A stretch of DNA of 64,000 bases from Trichosporon coremiiforme. Taxonomy: Eukaryota; Basidiomycota; Tremellomycetes; Trichosporonales; Trichosporonaceae. The stretch lies in contig BCJJ01000013.1 of the NCBI GenBank assembly GCA_039545355.1, positions 853,980 to 917,979 of the forward strand, given 5' to 3'. Below, piece after piece: positions 23,129-35,408 of the stretch. How positions within the stretch are numbered: position 1 is the first letter of the stretch; each line of letters opens with the position of its first letter. The notes below the pieces were generated by a model, which was given only the letters and a program-made list of their open reading frames with translations, had not been told where the DNA came from and made no database searches. The translations under genes were made by a program, and so were the position numbers.

Positions 23129-26100
23129 CGTGTCGGGTGCGCGATGCGCGATGCCAGTGGTGTGGTGGTCGGAAAGGGGTTACAAAGGAAAGAAGGAGAT
23201 AAAGGTTGGAGGAAGAGAAGATGCTGTGCGGTGACGCTGTGATGGAGTCCTACCTGCGAGCACTGGCACACTCGGAGGCGTCTGGGTGAGGGATGACGAG
23301 GAGCCTGGGGTGGAGACCTCGCGCTCCAGCAATGCCATTGGCTGCAGACCTAGAACGGATCATTTCAGGGCGCAGTGCACGCGACGATCGCATGTTGGAG
23401 ACTGCGGCGTGGTGCGATCAATCACGTGATTTACTGAACCGGGAAATACTCCCGCTTGTGCACGTGACTGAGTTTGGTCGCGTGGCTACCGCTTCTGGAC
23501 GCCCCACCGTGGGAATGTTAGGTGATATCCGTTGAGGCACGAGCGTCGTCAGTCAGATCTCGGAGGTCCCGTTGGAGGCGGCTAAGTGAGCGCCTAGTCT
23601 CCGATCGATACTGAGCTTACTAACAACTTTCGGCGAGGACGGGGCCGGTGGGTATAGATCACTCTAAAGTGGGCAGAGAGAAGTGCAGATCTCACGACGA
23701 TCGCCAGACCGATTCCAGATCTGTGCGTGCGGCTAAGCGATAGTTATAAAAAGAAGTCCGAAGTGGAACGGACTGCTGGATAGAAGTGTGTGTCGGAAAG
23801 TGATCCGAGAAAGACGTCAGGACGCTGATGCCCAACGTAGTTCGACAGGCTGCAATGTCATTGCGGCATCCGACTGCCTTGGCCCCAGAGCAACGCCAGC
23901 CTGGTCCGCCGGCGGAGACGGGATTGTGCAAAGGATGTCCAGTAGGGCGGCGGACGTCTGCGGTCGAAGGTGACGCGGCGACGGACAATCTCCTCTTCTG
24001 AAAGTGTTCGGTGTTGCCAAAGGACCACCGGGATACCATCAGAGGAAGGCCGGTGTACCGGTGTGGGACCGGTGGGCCGTCTGTGCCGCCGGCAGATTGG
24101 GCGCCGCAGCGAGCAGCGAACAGCGTCCGGTTTAGGCTTGGCGAGTTAGGCGTTCGCTTTAGATCATTGGGTAAGGTGAGGCACGGAGGGAGGGCCTCGG
24201 CGCTCGGTGTGGAGGGCCAGGGCGAAGTGACGGAGAGGGAGACGCTGCCCGCCTGGTCCGAAGGATCCGGAGCTCAGGGTGGGAGTTCGCCATCGTCCGC
24301 AATCCGGGTACCCGGGCCGGCTCCGGTGGTATATCTGCAAGCTGACTCGAGGATGTGGTAGGAGCGAGGGCAGATCTGATGAGGCTGCTTGATCCGAGGG
24401 ATGGCATAATATCCAGGTTACGAGGGTCCTGCATGAGCATTGAAGGCACCGCATGTGGACTAGAATAGATGCTCCGGGTCAAGCTGATGTTGAGAGCCGA
24501 CACGTTCGTCGCTGTGTGGTTGGACGTGGACGATACTGATGACGATGGCCAAGAGCGCGAAGAGCGAGGAGGCACGCCGAAAGGATTCGGGGCCGCATGG
24601 GGTTCGACACTAGTGTGAAGAGGCGTCCGGCGGCAATGGCGGCCGGTTCAGGGACTGACACCAGGGTTTAGCCAGACCTCCTTAAGGGCTTGCGAGAAAG
24701 GCATGCCAGATGTCAGACGGCCAAACGGCGGGCGGTGCGTGAAGGCAGAGAAGTGCAATGCGCGCGTGAGTGAGACCGTCGGCGGCACTCAGGTAGTGCA
24801 GTGTGCAAGCGTGTGCCATCTCTGAGTCGAGAGTCGTGCGATGAGATGAAAGCGGGACTGTTCATGCCGCTCACGGCCAGTCAAGTATCAGATAATATCA
24901 GATAGAAACCAGGAACTGCACTGACCCTGCGTCTTCCACTAGCGTTCTTTGCCAATCCTTAATCGGATTCGGACTCATTCTGATCAAGTGGCGGCCTGGG
25001 TGGGTTAGCCGATCCCAACTCCCATTCCTTTGCCTTTCCACATTTGCCAAACCACCCTCGTTCCGCCCATTGCGGGCAAGCACATTGGACCCCCGCTGCC
25101 AAATGCAGATCGTCCGAGGTCAAATCATTCACTCCCAAACTTACTCCATGTGGGTCCGCAAGTGCGAATGACGATGAGGGTGACACTCCCGCCGGCGGCA
25201 GACTATGCTCCGTTGAGATGTCGTGAGGGAAGTCTTCCTCTCCTCGAATGCATTTCGATGACGACCTTGAGCATTTGTGCCCCATGAGGGACGGTTTGAG
25301 ATGGGGAGCCTCGGCTTTGGTTTCGGCGTGGCCTCGGCCTCGGCGTCACCTGGCATGCCGAGAGAGACGGTGACGGCCGATGCAATGCCGAGAGCGAAAG
25401 ACGGGAGGGTGAGCACCAGCATCTGAACGACGGTGGGCGAATGCCAGCATCCGCCGGAACCGCCGGGAACGGCTGGATAATATTGTGCCTAAACATGGGA
25501 AGAACAAACCTTGGCTCGAAACGAAGGCGGGGGAACAGAGGCGAGGCGCGAAACGCATCAGTTGGCCCAAGAGCGCCAGTACGAGATCCATCCTAGATCC
25601 ATCTGAGATGTACAGGACATGGTGGGGAGACACAGCACAGCTTGCTGAATACAGCGAAGACGGAGGGAAGGCGCGTAGTAGGATGTTTGCTGCGGATGAG
25701 TCGTGTGCGGTTACGTGGTGTGCCACGCAGAGGGGTCCAGGGCCAATGAGGCCAGAGCGTTGCGGCATGAGGCATTAAAATTAGCTGCAGGCGTGCAGCA
25801 TGCACAGGGATCGTGCGATCACATGTGCAGGCGACCTTGCGCATCGACCGCGAGCTTCAGACATTCTCCCAAGGCTTGCGCGGAGAAGAATCGGTGCCAT
25901 CAAGCATCACGCACGGAGCTTGCAGCACTGTCCACTGCCCTCGGTATCCTAAGTCCTCTCCTCTTGCGGCTCACGGCATCAAGGCTCGCAGGATTACGCC
26001 GAGCCCTGCATTCGCTCTGTCCTGATCCGACATGGCTTAGCAGCCTCGCATTCAGCTGCACGTTCGCGTTCGCACCTCAACCCCCACCCTCCCAATCAAC

Positions 26101-27260
26101 CCTCACACCCTCTGAGTGGTGTTTTACCTCTGTCTCCCGCCTTCGAGCTCTCACACTCATCGTCAAACCCCAGCGGTCCTCGGATGTTGGGGCGGAGCAG
26201 AGTTTAACGAGGGATCCGAAGTCACACGTCCACCCTTCGGAACGGGAGCCTGACACGGGAGTGCCCAGAGAGGTGAGAGATGAGAGCGATTGCATTGGTG
26301 TAAGAAAGTGAGCAGTTGGGTTGGTGGGGAGATTGAGTGGCCCTCCGTAGTTAAAAGTGTGTGGGAGAGTAGGAGAGAAGGTGTCGTGGTTCCGCGGGAC
26401 CCGGCAGATCATGTCGAAGAAAGGCGGCCGAGTGCCCAGTGGAGTATGGCACGCCCTTCGCTCACCTGTGTGCCGGTCGCTGGTCGGGATGTCCGATGGC
26501 GGTGGTTGAGGTACGGTGGTGCATCTGAGCAGAGGGACTAGGAGGCTACGGTGCGTGTCTGGCATGACTCATCAAGAGGGGGGACACGGGCCCTGAGCCG
26601 ACCGAAGCGACTGCCCTGGGGGGCCGGCCCTGGCAGCCTGGCGCCTGGATTGGGGACCCTGAACTCGAGACAAGCCAAGGCTGGCTCAGGCTTGCGGCGC
26701 CAAGGCATGCTCTGCCACAGCCGTGGGCGTGGGCGAAAATACACCCTCACCCAGCCAGGTCAGCCAGGTCAGCCAGGTCAGCCAGGTCAGCCAGGACGGA
26801 AATGTAACACCCAAATCAGATATTAAGCCAACCTCTTGTTGACCTCCACCCTGCTTGCCCCCAGAACCCGACCACCCAGACATCACTCGATGGTCCGTCG
26901 ACACCGAGACCACAAAGATCTACTCCGTCCCCGTCGCCGCACCTCCTCCCGCGACCGACCTCTCCCTCACACTCCATAACACACCCTCGTTATTTATACA
27001 CACCTCTTCCTCGGCCCAGCCCGCAAGACACCGCCCGCGTCACCTCAACTAGTCGCCGCCACCATCGCCGCACCTTTCCCAGCCAGGCCGACAACTACAA
27101 CAAAATCCCCGCCAACCAGCTACTCCAGTCCGACCCAAGCCAGGACATCAGGACTCTGGACCTTACGCTCGCGAGCTTCCCAGGCAGTCCCCTGTGCCCA
27201 AACACCGTGACGTCTATCGAGAGCGCCTATCTTGCGCAGCCGTTATCGCACTTGCCCGCA
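23129..27260. other. Large gene-poor stretch
   Basis: About 4 kb with no protein gene I can support. Its right part (from about 26808) is open in the frame that leads into the Zn2Cys6 gene. A 9-bp tandem repeat lies at 26752-26796 and an A/T-rich TATA-like element (TATTTATACA) at about 26990. A minus-strand frame from ATG 25422 starts with a signal-peptide-like sequence (MLVLTLPSFALGIASAVTVS) and reaches a GTAAGT donor near 25150. I could not find a convincing second exon. Confidence 0.45.
26752..26796. repeat. 9-bp tandem repeat, five units
   Basis: Four perfect units of CAGCCAGGT followed by a fifth that differs in its last base. It lies upstream of the Zn2Cys6 gene. Confidence 0.9.
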
Positions 27261-29520
27261 ATGAACGGTGTGACTGGCGGCATTCCAAAACCTCCCGCGT
27301 AAGTATGCCACAGTGGGTGGGCCATCCTTGCCTTCCTCGTCCGCATTCACCCGCCCACATCAGAACGAGTCAACTGACAGCGTCACAGTAAGGTCTCCTG
27401 CCTTGCGTGCAGAGCCGCAAAGGTGAGTCTCGGAAGTTATTTCCGTGGTTGCGGAGGCCCGCATTCATGCTGACGTCGCCCAGCGGAAATGTCTGACCCC
27501 TGACGCCTTCACCGTATGCAAGCGCTGCATCGACAACAACCTGCAGTGCGAGTACAAGAAGCACCGTCGCGGCAGGCGGAAAAAGGATGCGTCCGGAGCT
27601 CCCATCGACACCGACATCAGCGGCAGGCTCGTTGGATCCATCGGCTCCCGTCCCACCCCCCGGGTGTCGAGTGGCACCACCCGTCAATTCCACGACCATG
27701 ACTCGACCCGTCACAGCTCCAACAGCCCTTACGGCCGAGACCTCGACCATGAGCTCGAGCCGTACCGCCACTCTCCTTCGGTCACAACGACGACGGTGAC
27801 ACCCATCGCCATGACGGAGGAGCAAGCTATGAGCACGCAGCATGGCATTCAGTTCTCTCACGTGGTACCTCTACAGGGGGAGCACCCAGCCTACAACATG
27901 CCTCCCCCGAACCTCACTGCGACCCCTACCCTTCATGCAAACATCTCGCAAGAGTTTTGCCCGGACCCCGTCATGAGCGGTCTGATCAGCGAGAGCGATG
28001 CGTTTGAGATGTTCGAATTGTAAGTGTCTTCCTCGCTCTTACGTATTCGGTAGTCCCCATCAACTGACGTCAGCTACTTTGGACACGTCAACGTGACCGT
28101 CGCGGTCCTCGACCCCGTGCTGCACACTGCGACCTTTTGTCGCGAAAAGTCGCCCCTGCTGTTCACCGCCGTCCTGACTGTCACTGCAAAAATTCTTAAG
28201 CCCAAAGCCTACTCGTCCTGTCTCCTGATCGCAAACAAGCTCGTCGGGCAGGCAGTCGAGTACGGTGTGTCCACGATCGAGATCGTGCAGGCGCTGATCA
28301 TCCTGCAGCACTGGAAGAAGGCGGATGACGGCAGCAGCTGGCGCAAGCTCGGCTATGCGATTCGCATGGCGCAGGAGCTCCGTCTCAATCACCGTGCGCC
28401 TCGTCCTTTGCCGGCGAATGAAAAGCTGGCGCGCCAGGTCTTGAACAGGGAGCGCTGCTGGCTGAACCTGGTCGTCGCTGACTATCACCTGGCCATGCAC
28501 CACTCGCTGCCTCGGATGTTGAACAACGACGACCTTGAGGACCCCTACGAGTGGCAGATTGACCATCCGCACCTCCCCGTGCCTGGCGACCATCTGTTCG
28601 CTCCGTGGATCACCTTCTCCCGTCTGTGCCGCCTCTACGCGGACATGCTGGCGAGCATGTCTGGGAGCCATGCCAATCTTCGCAGCCTTCACTGGCTCGA
28701 GATGGAGTGGAAGAGGTGGCACAAGCGCTGGCTCGAGCGTGACTGCGACTTCCTTCCTCAGCAGATCGCCATGATCAAGATGTGCTCTGCGCTTCTGCAC
28801 TTCCACATCTGCGAGTACCGTCTTCTGTTCTGCGCCCGGTACCAGGCGAAGAGCGATGGTGACGCTGTCGACACTACGCAGCCTAACAGTCTGTCGTATG
28901 CGTTCGCTCAGTGCAGTGACTCTTCGCTCGGGGTCCTCGAGGTGTTCGAGAACGACTTTGTGCGCCATGGGTACCTCCCGTTTTGCTTCAACCTCGCCTG
29001 GGTTGCGACAGCGATCGCCTCGGTGTGGCTCGTCAAGAATATCTCTAGCATGGATCAGGTCGACCGCGTGCGCATCATCCGCGTTCTGAAGCAGGCCGAG
29101 GAGAGCACGGCTAATGCTTCGCTGTCCTCGGACGACATGGCGGCGTACACGCATCGCCTTCTGAAGCACTTGCTTGGCACCATCAAGCCCGAATGGCATC
29201 TGCAGGCTTCGCAGCCCGGCAGCGCGCTCAACATTTCTCCTCCGGGCGTCAACCTGCAGCTGGCGTCGTCGCCGGGTCACATGTGGACCATGCCGAGCAC
29301 AACACAGATGATCCAGGACAACCTGTGGAATCCGTCCAACCCTAGCACAAACCCGTTCGAGGACTACCAGACGCAGCTGCAGCAGACGAACAGCAACGAC
29401 TCTTTGGCGCAGGCCTCGATCCACGCCGGCGGGCACGGGAACGAGATGGCAAACTTCCCGACCGACATGCTCTTCCCCGCCGCCGACGACGACATCTGGA
29501 AGCTCCTCTTCCCTCTTTAA
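27261..29520 (+). CDS. Zn2Cys6 transcription factor A
   Basis: Exons 27261-27298, 27389-27422, 27484-28019 and 28074-29520; 684 residues from the ATG at 27261. Two small introns fall just before and inside the zinc cluster. After splicing it reads C-x2-C-x6-C-x8-C-x2-C-x6-C (CLACRAAKRKC then CKRCIDNNLQC), followed by a basic HRRGRRKK linker. The C-terminal two thirds match the fungal-specific regulatory region (for example RKLGYAIRMAQELRLN and RCWLNLVVADYHLAM). It should bind CGG-type DNA sites in the nucleus; the target pathway is unknown. The start is uncertain: the first-exon frame stays open and protein-like back to about 26808 but has no ATG, so an upstream exon or a non-AUG start is possible. 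No neighbour clearly suggests its regulon. Confidence 0.85.
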
Positions 29521-31553
29521 TCACCACGATCATTTTACCTTAGTCAGATTTAAATACCAGCCAACCTCTTACCGTATACCCCAACCACACACAGGCTTTA
29601 GGCCGGCTCTGGAGTCGAGAAAAGCGAACAAAGTAGCAAAGTGTATCCTCCTGTAGCCCTAGTATAATCCATAGACTCGGAAGCTCAGCGAAAATTAAAA
29701 TGTACGAGTGTAATGAGGTGAAATGTGCGGGTGCAGCGAGCACCCCTGCAGTGTGAACCGTGAGCTCTGCCACTGCCAGTCTCGTGAGAACCGAGGGTGG
29801 TGGTAGGAAGTGGCAGAGGGACGTCAGCCGCAGTCAGCGCAGTCAAAGGCCTCTGGCGAGGCCCTCCATTCCTCATCCCAGATCGACTCGCAGTTCGGTT
29901 CATCGTCCGGTTCACCCGGGCCAAGCCAGAGTTTGCCCACGTTTGTGGCACCCCTCACAGTTAGCGCCTACAGGCCGAAGGTCACAAAGGGTACGCCGAG
30001 GGTGCGCGGAGTGCAGATGGGGGGCACGGACACACGATGCACCGCCGGCCCCAACCTGCCGTCCCTGTCAGGGGCCACAGTGGCGTCAGACTCGTGTGGC
30101 GTGTGGCGTCGAGCAGGAGAATCGCGAGGCGTCGCTCGGCGTTGCTGGGGCGTCGCCCCGTACCTGTCCACCTGTGCGGAAGTGCATTACCGGTGCGTCA
30201 GGGCGGGATTCCGGGACACCCCTGTACTGGCGTTCGGCACACACGGCGCACGGCGCAACGCATGTACACACGTTGACTTTGCGCCGCGCGGGCTGACTTT
30301 GCATGTCCGCGACAACAGAGAGTGGTGAATCACAAGTGGCTCGGCCCTCGGCCCCGACGTCTTCGGGGCTGGCCCGAAGTCAAGGACGACAGAGGGTTTG
30401 CGGACTGGCTGGGGTCCGTTGACACAGAGAGGCAGTGTCTGCCGTGCCGATCAACAGCGACGGGGGGCGGGAACATCGCCGCTCTACAGCAAAAGCCTCC
30501 CAGAAAAGATGCAGGACCAGACACCGGCATTCAAATCAGCATTGTCGAATTTTACCGTGCTGCAAAACTCCAAATTTGACCGTAATGACACCCAGTATCG
30601 AAATTTGACCGATCGCGCCATACCCAAACGATTCCAACACTGGAACCATCTCCCTAGCGCGAAAGCAGCCTGAAACGGCGCCCGTTGCTCTCACGGGAGT
30701 TGACAGGTTGCCCGAAGCAGGTATGAAGCAGAAAGAACGTAATAGACGCAGGGTGAGCAGGGTGCCCCGGTATCGGCGTTCTAGCCTTCTCCTCTTCCGC
30801 CGGAAAAGATGGTCAGATCTTCAGATCTCAGTCCCGTCGGTCCTGCCGGGTTCTGAAACAGTCGTATGACGTTGCGGAGAGCCGCCGGCTGCCGAAGGCT
30901 CCCGCAGGCGCAGCACATAGCGAGAAGCAGGGTCCCCCACCCTCGGACCATCCTCGGAGCTACTATGTTGCCCGCCCTCGCCCAGCCTTCGTCCAGCCTT
31001 TCGGACAGTCACGCTCGGATCTGGGGGTCCATTCTTCCAGCGTTGCCCCCACTCAATGAACCCGTACACTCCCTGTACACCCGATCGAAGGGATGGCCTC
31101 TGTTTCTCTGGAGGTTCTCGCGCTTCTTTGGAATTGACCGATACTGTCCTTTGGCATATTGGAAAACCGAGCTCGAACCCCGCCCTCGATTCGAAAACGC
31201 TCAACGCCACTCGGTGTCTAGCTCTTCCTCTTGTCTCGGAGTTGAACGCCGCACTCGAGACATGCCGCACTCGAGCAGTGGACGGCGCCTGGGTCTGCAG
31301 TCGCACGAGCCAATTTCTATTCTTAGTCCTCTGCTCCATACCCAAGCTGACCCACGATGCTCCGTGCTGCGGCTGACTGTTTGCCGAAGGGTGAAGCGCG
31401 CATGCGTGCAAAATACAGAAAACTGTCTGCTCATCGCCACATCCGCTAGCTTACCACACCATCACCCAAGGGCCTACCTCCAAGCCTCAGACCACCACCG
31501 ACAACCTCCCCAAGGTCGCCTGGAGCTGCATGAGGCTTGGGAGGAGCACAAAA
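29521..31553. other. Intergenic, no supported gene
   Basis: Two kilobases between the Zn2Cys6 gene and the tRNA district. Overlapping open frames exist on both strands but none looks like protein, and the longest runs through a tRNA gene. I see no RNA gene. Confidence 0.5.
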
Positions 31554-31637
31554 AGGTCACGACGGGGATCGAACCCGCAATCTCCTGATGAACGAAGGAA
31601 ATCGTAGTCAGACGCCTTGCCATTGGGCCACGCGACC
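31554..31637 (-). tRNA. tRNA-Arg(ACG) with 12-nt intron
   Basis: Minus-strand copy with the common mature sequence; 12-nt intron. Confidence 0.88.
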
Positions 31638-32058
31638 GATGGTGATGACGCCGAAGGGCATAACGGGGCGGGCTCGGCGCCGGGGCGCGGGCACGCGGGC
31701 TCTATGAGGGGCGGCCACTGGTGGGGTCTGTGTCTGCGGTGAGTGTTGACCCTGTGGACCGCGAAGGGGACCGAGATGAGTGTCATCTGAGTCGACCGGA
31801 AGGACGGAGAAGGATCACCACTGGAGCTGGCGGATGGGCAAGACGGAGCCTTCCACGCCTGACGCAACGACGCCCAACGCACCCGCGCCCTAGTGCTTCC
31901 CCGGAAGCAGATTACGCTAAGGGTCTACACAGATCGCACACTATCTCCCGCAAAGATGCAAGTGGCACCCGACAACCACCTCACTCCATCTATCAATCTC
32001 CCCTCCCTCTCCGTCTTCCAGGCGTCCAAAAGCTCAGAACGTCTCCAGACACTCCAAA

Positions 32059-32166
32059 AGGTCACGACGGGGATCGAACCCGCAATCTCCTGATTACTCC
32101 TGGCCCCGCAAAGAACTGCGGAGTGAGAGATCGTAGTCAGACGCCTTGCCATTGGGCCACGCGACC
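32059..32166 (-). tRNA. tRNA-Arg(ACG) with 36-nt intron
   Basis: Common mature sequence; 36-nt intron, the longest of the set. Confidence 0.88.
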
Positions 32167-32572
32167 GATGGTGACAGCCCCGATGGGGTGGAGGCGGCGG
32201 GGTCGGGGCCGGTGCGAGCGGGGGTGCGATCATGAGACATCCCGGGTGACTGAGCCTTCCACTGAGGTTTGTCGTGTGCAGAGAAGTTGGAGCGGAAGGT
32301 GTGGGATTGTCCGAGGTCGAGGTGTAAAAGGTTACGAGCAGAAGCTTGTCGGGATACGCGTTGAACACTGAGGCGCTGAACCCGGATATAGATGAAGGCA
32401 TAGCCGGAACCAAGCGCCCTCACGGCGACGCAGACCACCGTACTTGGCCGTCTGGAACCACCATCCCCGGCCTTGTGGCACATGTCCAAACACCCCATCT
32501 TCCTCGTCCGCACGCTTCTAACCTCCATCTCACTAACTCCCAAAAGCTTCAGCACGTCCGCAGACAGCCAAA

Positions 32573-32677
32573 AGGTCACGACGGGGATCGAACCCGCAAT
32601 CTCCTGATTACTGTGGGCCCCGGGATGAGCTCGAGACGGAGTCGTAGTCAGACGCCTTGCCATTGGGCCACGCGACC
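32573..32677 (-). tRNA. tRNA-Arg(ACG) with 33-nt intron
   Basis: Common mature sequence; 33-nt intron unlike those of the other 33-nt copies. Confidence 0.88.
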
Positions 32678-32993
32678 GATGGGGGAGGGCCGTGTACCCA
32701 GAGCCACGCCGACGGCGCCGCCGGTGCGAAACCCTTCCGCTGGCGGCCTACCCACAGCCATAGGATGGGATGGAGCCAAAGACGACGGAGTGAAGCGATC
32801 GTCTCTTCCTTCGCCGTCATGACCAGGAGCGTCTCCCCCAGGTCACTCTTCCACTCCGATGTTTTGTCCCCCCATCGCACGCACAGGACCCCGCCCGACC
32901 CTGTGGCAATCTACCTGCCCTTTCTCCATGCTCTGAAACGGCATCCCGGCGCAACCGGACGCGTGTGGACGCCGCAGGAGGTGGATGTGCTCC

Positions 32994-33079
32994 TTCCTGT
33001 TCGTATAACGGCTAGTATGCTCGCTTGTCATTACGTAACTTGACCGCGGGAGATCGGAGTTCGATTCTCCGACAGGAAG
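32994..33079 (+). tRNA. tRNA-Asp(GTC), copy 2, variant acceptor stem
   Basis: Same as the copy at 14154 including the 14-nt intron, but the acceptor is TTCCTGT/ACAGGAA. One C-G pair has become T-A, with both sides changed. Confidence 0.88.
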
Positions 33080-33464
33080 CACAAGCAGCGCTTCAGAGCT
33101 CTGTCTTTTGGTGTTTTACCGGGCTGAAGGTGACGGAGGGGGAATGGAGCCAATGAGCGAAGCTGGGCACGAAGTTGACCCCCTGTCCCGCGCCGATGGC
33201 TCGTCTGATCTCCGCGAACACGATCCGGCGTATGAGCGTCTTCTACATGCACCGCAGCCATAAAAGGGTACTCTCGGATGCTCCGAGCGTGCTGAAGGAA
33301 TCGGAAACCAACTGACCGGGGAAAAGGGAGAAAATTCAGGACGGCGCCACCCTCACCTGCTGATCACTCAACATCACCGTTTCACTCTTCCCTCCCCTCA
33401 CGAGTCTTCCAACTGCCCCTTCTTCCTCTCCGACACCACTGGAGCAGCCTGTGCACGTTCAAAA

Positions 33465-33569
33465 AGGTCACGACGGGGATCGAACCCGCAATCTCCTGAT
33501 GTACCGCAGCTCCGAGATGACCTCGGTGCTCAGTCGTAGTCAGACGCCTTGCCATTGGGCCACGCGACC
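33465..33569 (-). tRNA. tRNA-Arg(ACG) with 33-nt intron, twin copy 1
   Basis: Common mature sequence. The whole 105-bp gene, intron included, is identical to the copy at 35023-35127. Confidence 0.88.
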
Positions 33570-33951
33570 AATGAGGGAGTACCGGAAGGACAAGGCCACG
33601 CCGGCGGCGGCGCTAGTGCGAGCCGCCCACGGGGTGTGGGTGGTGGACCAGGCACCAATGGCAGCAAACGGCGCAGCTGTGACGGTTACGTACAAGTGGA
33701 AGGCATTCACCGGAATCTCGCATGTCGACTGCACGACGCCCGAAACAATGATCGTCACTGTTCTCAGCGTGTCTGTCACTGTGCTCGCAGCAAGGGCACA
33801 CCCATCGCCCGTCGATCACACACTAGCGCGCTGTGGCACTGAGGCGCTCACATCAGCACTCACCATTTCCGCCAACTTCTCACGACGCCGTGAACTCGCT
33901 CCCGGGGCTCTTCGGGGCACCGAACACGATGCTGACGTGAAGAACACGCGT

Positions 33952-34050
33952 GCATCAATGGTGTAGTCGCTATCATACTTCCTTCGGGTTCTTAAGATCC
34001 GGATGAATCATCCTTGGAAGTGGTCCCGGGTTCAAATCCCGGTTGGTGCC
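33952..34050 (+). tRNA. tRNA-Pro(CGG) with 26-nt intron
   Basis: Acceptor GCATCAA/TTGGTGC with one T-G wobble, discriminator C as usual for eukaryotic tRNA-Pro. Anticodon stem CTTCC/GGAAG and loop TTCGGG before the intron give anticodon CGG. T arm CCGGG-TTCAAAT-CCCGG. A TCTTTT run follows. Confidence 0.78.
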
Positions 34051-34532
34051 TCTTTTGCTGTCCAGGAGGGCAAAATACGGTGCGGTAACAGCGTTCAGTG
34101 CTGCTGGGAGTTGTGAGAGTCAGCTGGAGATAGCTGGGCACATCAGAATGAACCTTGAGGGGAGAGCGAGAGAATGGCCGGCGAGTGCGCGAGCTAGCGC
34201 GTCCGGGGTGTCTGTATCAGGATTAAGCTTCATTCATGCTGTACTTTACGTGTGAGAGGGTAGCAGGGTGTCTCACCCTTCGTATTGAACAATGTGAACG
34301 GTGGCATATGGTCAGCGATCGCCTTCGGCGTATGACCGCTTGTTTCTGTACCTGTAATGGTGGGCGGAGGCTCTGCTCGAACATACTAGAGGCCAGTGCC
34401 CCGCTCTGGACAGTTAGGGGCATACTGCACTCAGCATTAGCCTTTCCGTCCTCTCCTTCCCCACGCTGCGGCCAGACTCCGGCATCGGCGCCGCCGAACG
34501 CGAGCCCGAATCACGGACTACCGTCGTGCCTC

Positions 34533-34612
34533 TTCCCGTTCGTATAACGGCTAGTATGCTCGCTTGTCATGACAGACCGCGGGAGATCGGAGTTCGATTC
34601 TCCGACGGGAAG
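34533..34612 (+). tRNA. tRNA-Asp(GTC) with 8-nt intron, copy 3
   Basis: Mature sequence as in the copy at 14154, but the intron is shortened to 8 nt. Confidence 0.88.
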
Positions 34613-35022
34613 GACGAGGACGCAGAAAAGCGTCATCTTTTGGCTTTTCTGGGAGCCGGAACGCAGCAGAGTCAGTCGTGCTGACGGGCGTGGTGGAGGC
34701 TGGGATGGCGTCGGTGGAGGCTGCGAGATGTTTAGGGAGTGCGCTTGCTCCAAAGATAGGACCACAGCTGATAATTGCGAGACAAGCGGTCCTGCAGCTA
34801 ATCATGCTGATATAGGCTCCTAATTCTGGCCGCAGACGGCTTTCAAGAGGCGGTAGACGGCACCACGGGCTTGTGCTGAAAACCGGTAAAAATTCTCCTT
34901 GGTGCCACACTCACGCCTAGCCCCTTCCTACGCCCTCCGCTTCGCTTCTCCACTCCCCACGCCCTCTCCAACTCGTCTTCCACGCTCCAGAACACCCCCC
35001 GAGCATGCATACACCTCCAAAA

Positions 35023-35127
35023 AGGTCACGACGGGGATCGAACCCGCAATCTCCTGATGTACCGCAGCTCCGAGATGACCTCGGTGCTCAGTCGTAGTCA
35101 GACGCCTTGCCATTGGGCCACGCGACC
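35023..35127 (-). tRNA. tRNA-Arg(ACG) with 33-nt intron, twin copy 2
   Basis: Identical to 33465-33569 across the entire gene including the intron. Confidence 0.88.
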
Positions 35128-35408
35128 TGTGTTGGGATCAGAGACGAATGTTGCCCTATCGACGATGTCAACAGTGGCTCGTCTATGATGCGATTGAAAA
35201 GTGAACTAGAGATGAAGATTCATACACGCTCTGCAGCGTCTTCTTATATCTACATGTAGTTCGAGAACAATAGGCGGTGCACAGGCCACCTGGGAAGCGC
35301 CGAGAGCGTTGAGGACGGCGCTGAATAAGCGCCGAGTGACGAGAACAAAAGAGAGCGTCGCCGAGCGGTGCCGAGCGGTGCTCTATTGTCAGCACCGAGG
35401 CCATCGGG

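Larger units (their letters stand above)
31638..35022. other. Spacers of the second tRNA group
   Basis: Between the listed tRNA genes I see no supported protein gene. A forward frame at 33570-33966 is open for about 130 codons, but it overlaps the start of tRNA-Pro and has an open frame opposite it, so I do not call it. Confidence 0.45.

Noticed and set aside
26551..26826. Open frame through the 9-bp repeats giving a PGQ-like tandem protein
   Set aside because: Nine-base repeats keep any frame open; the flanks have no protein character.
28060..29436. 458-codon open frame opposite Zn2Cys6 factor A
   Set aside because: Arg/Val-rich antisense shadow; the plus strand encodes the regulator.
30866..31588. 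240-codon plus-strand frame
   Set aside because: It runs into a tRNA-Arg gene at its end and has no protein-like pattern or splice support.
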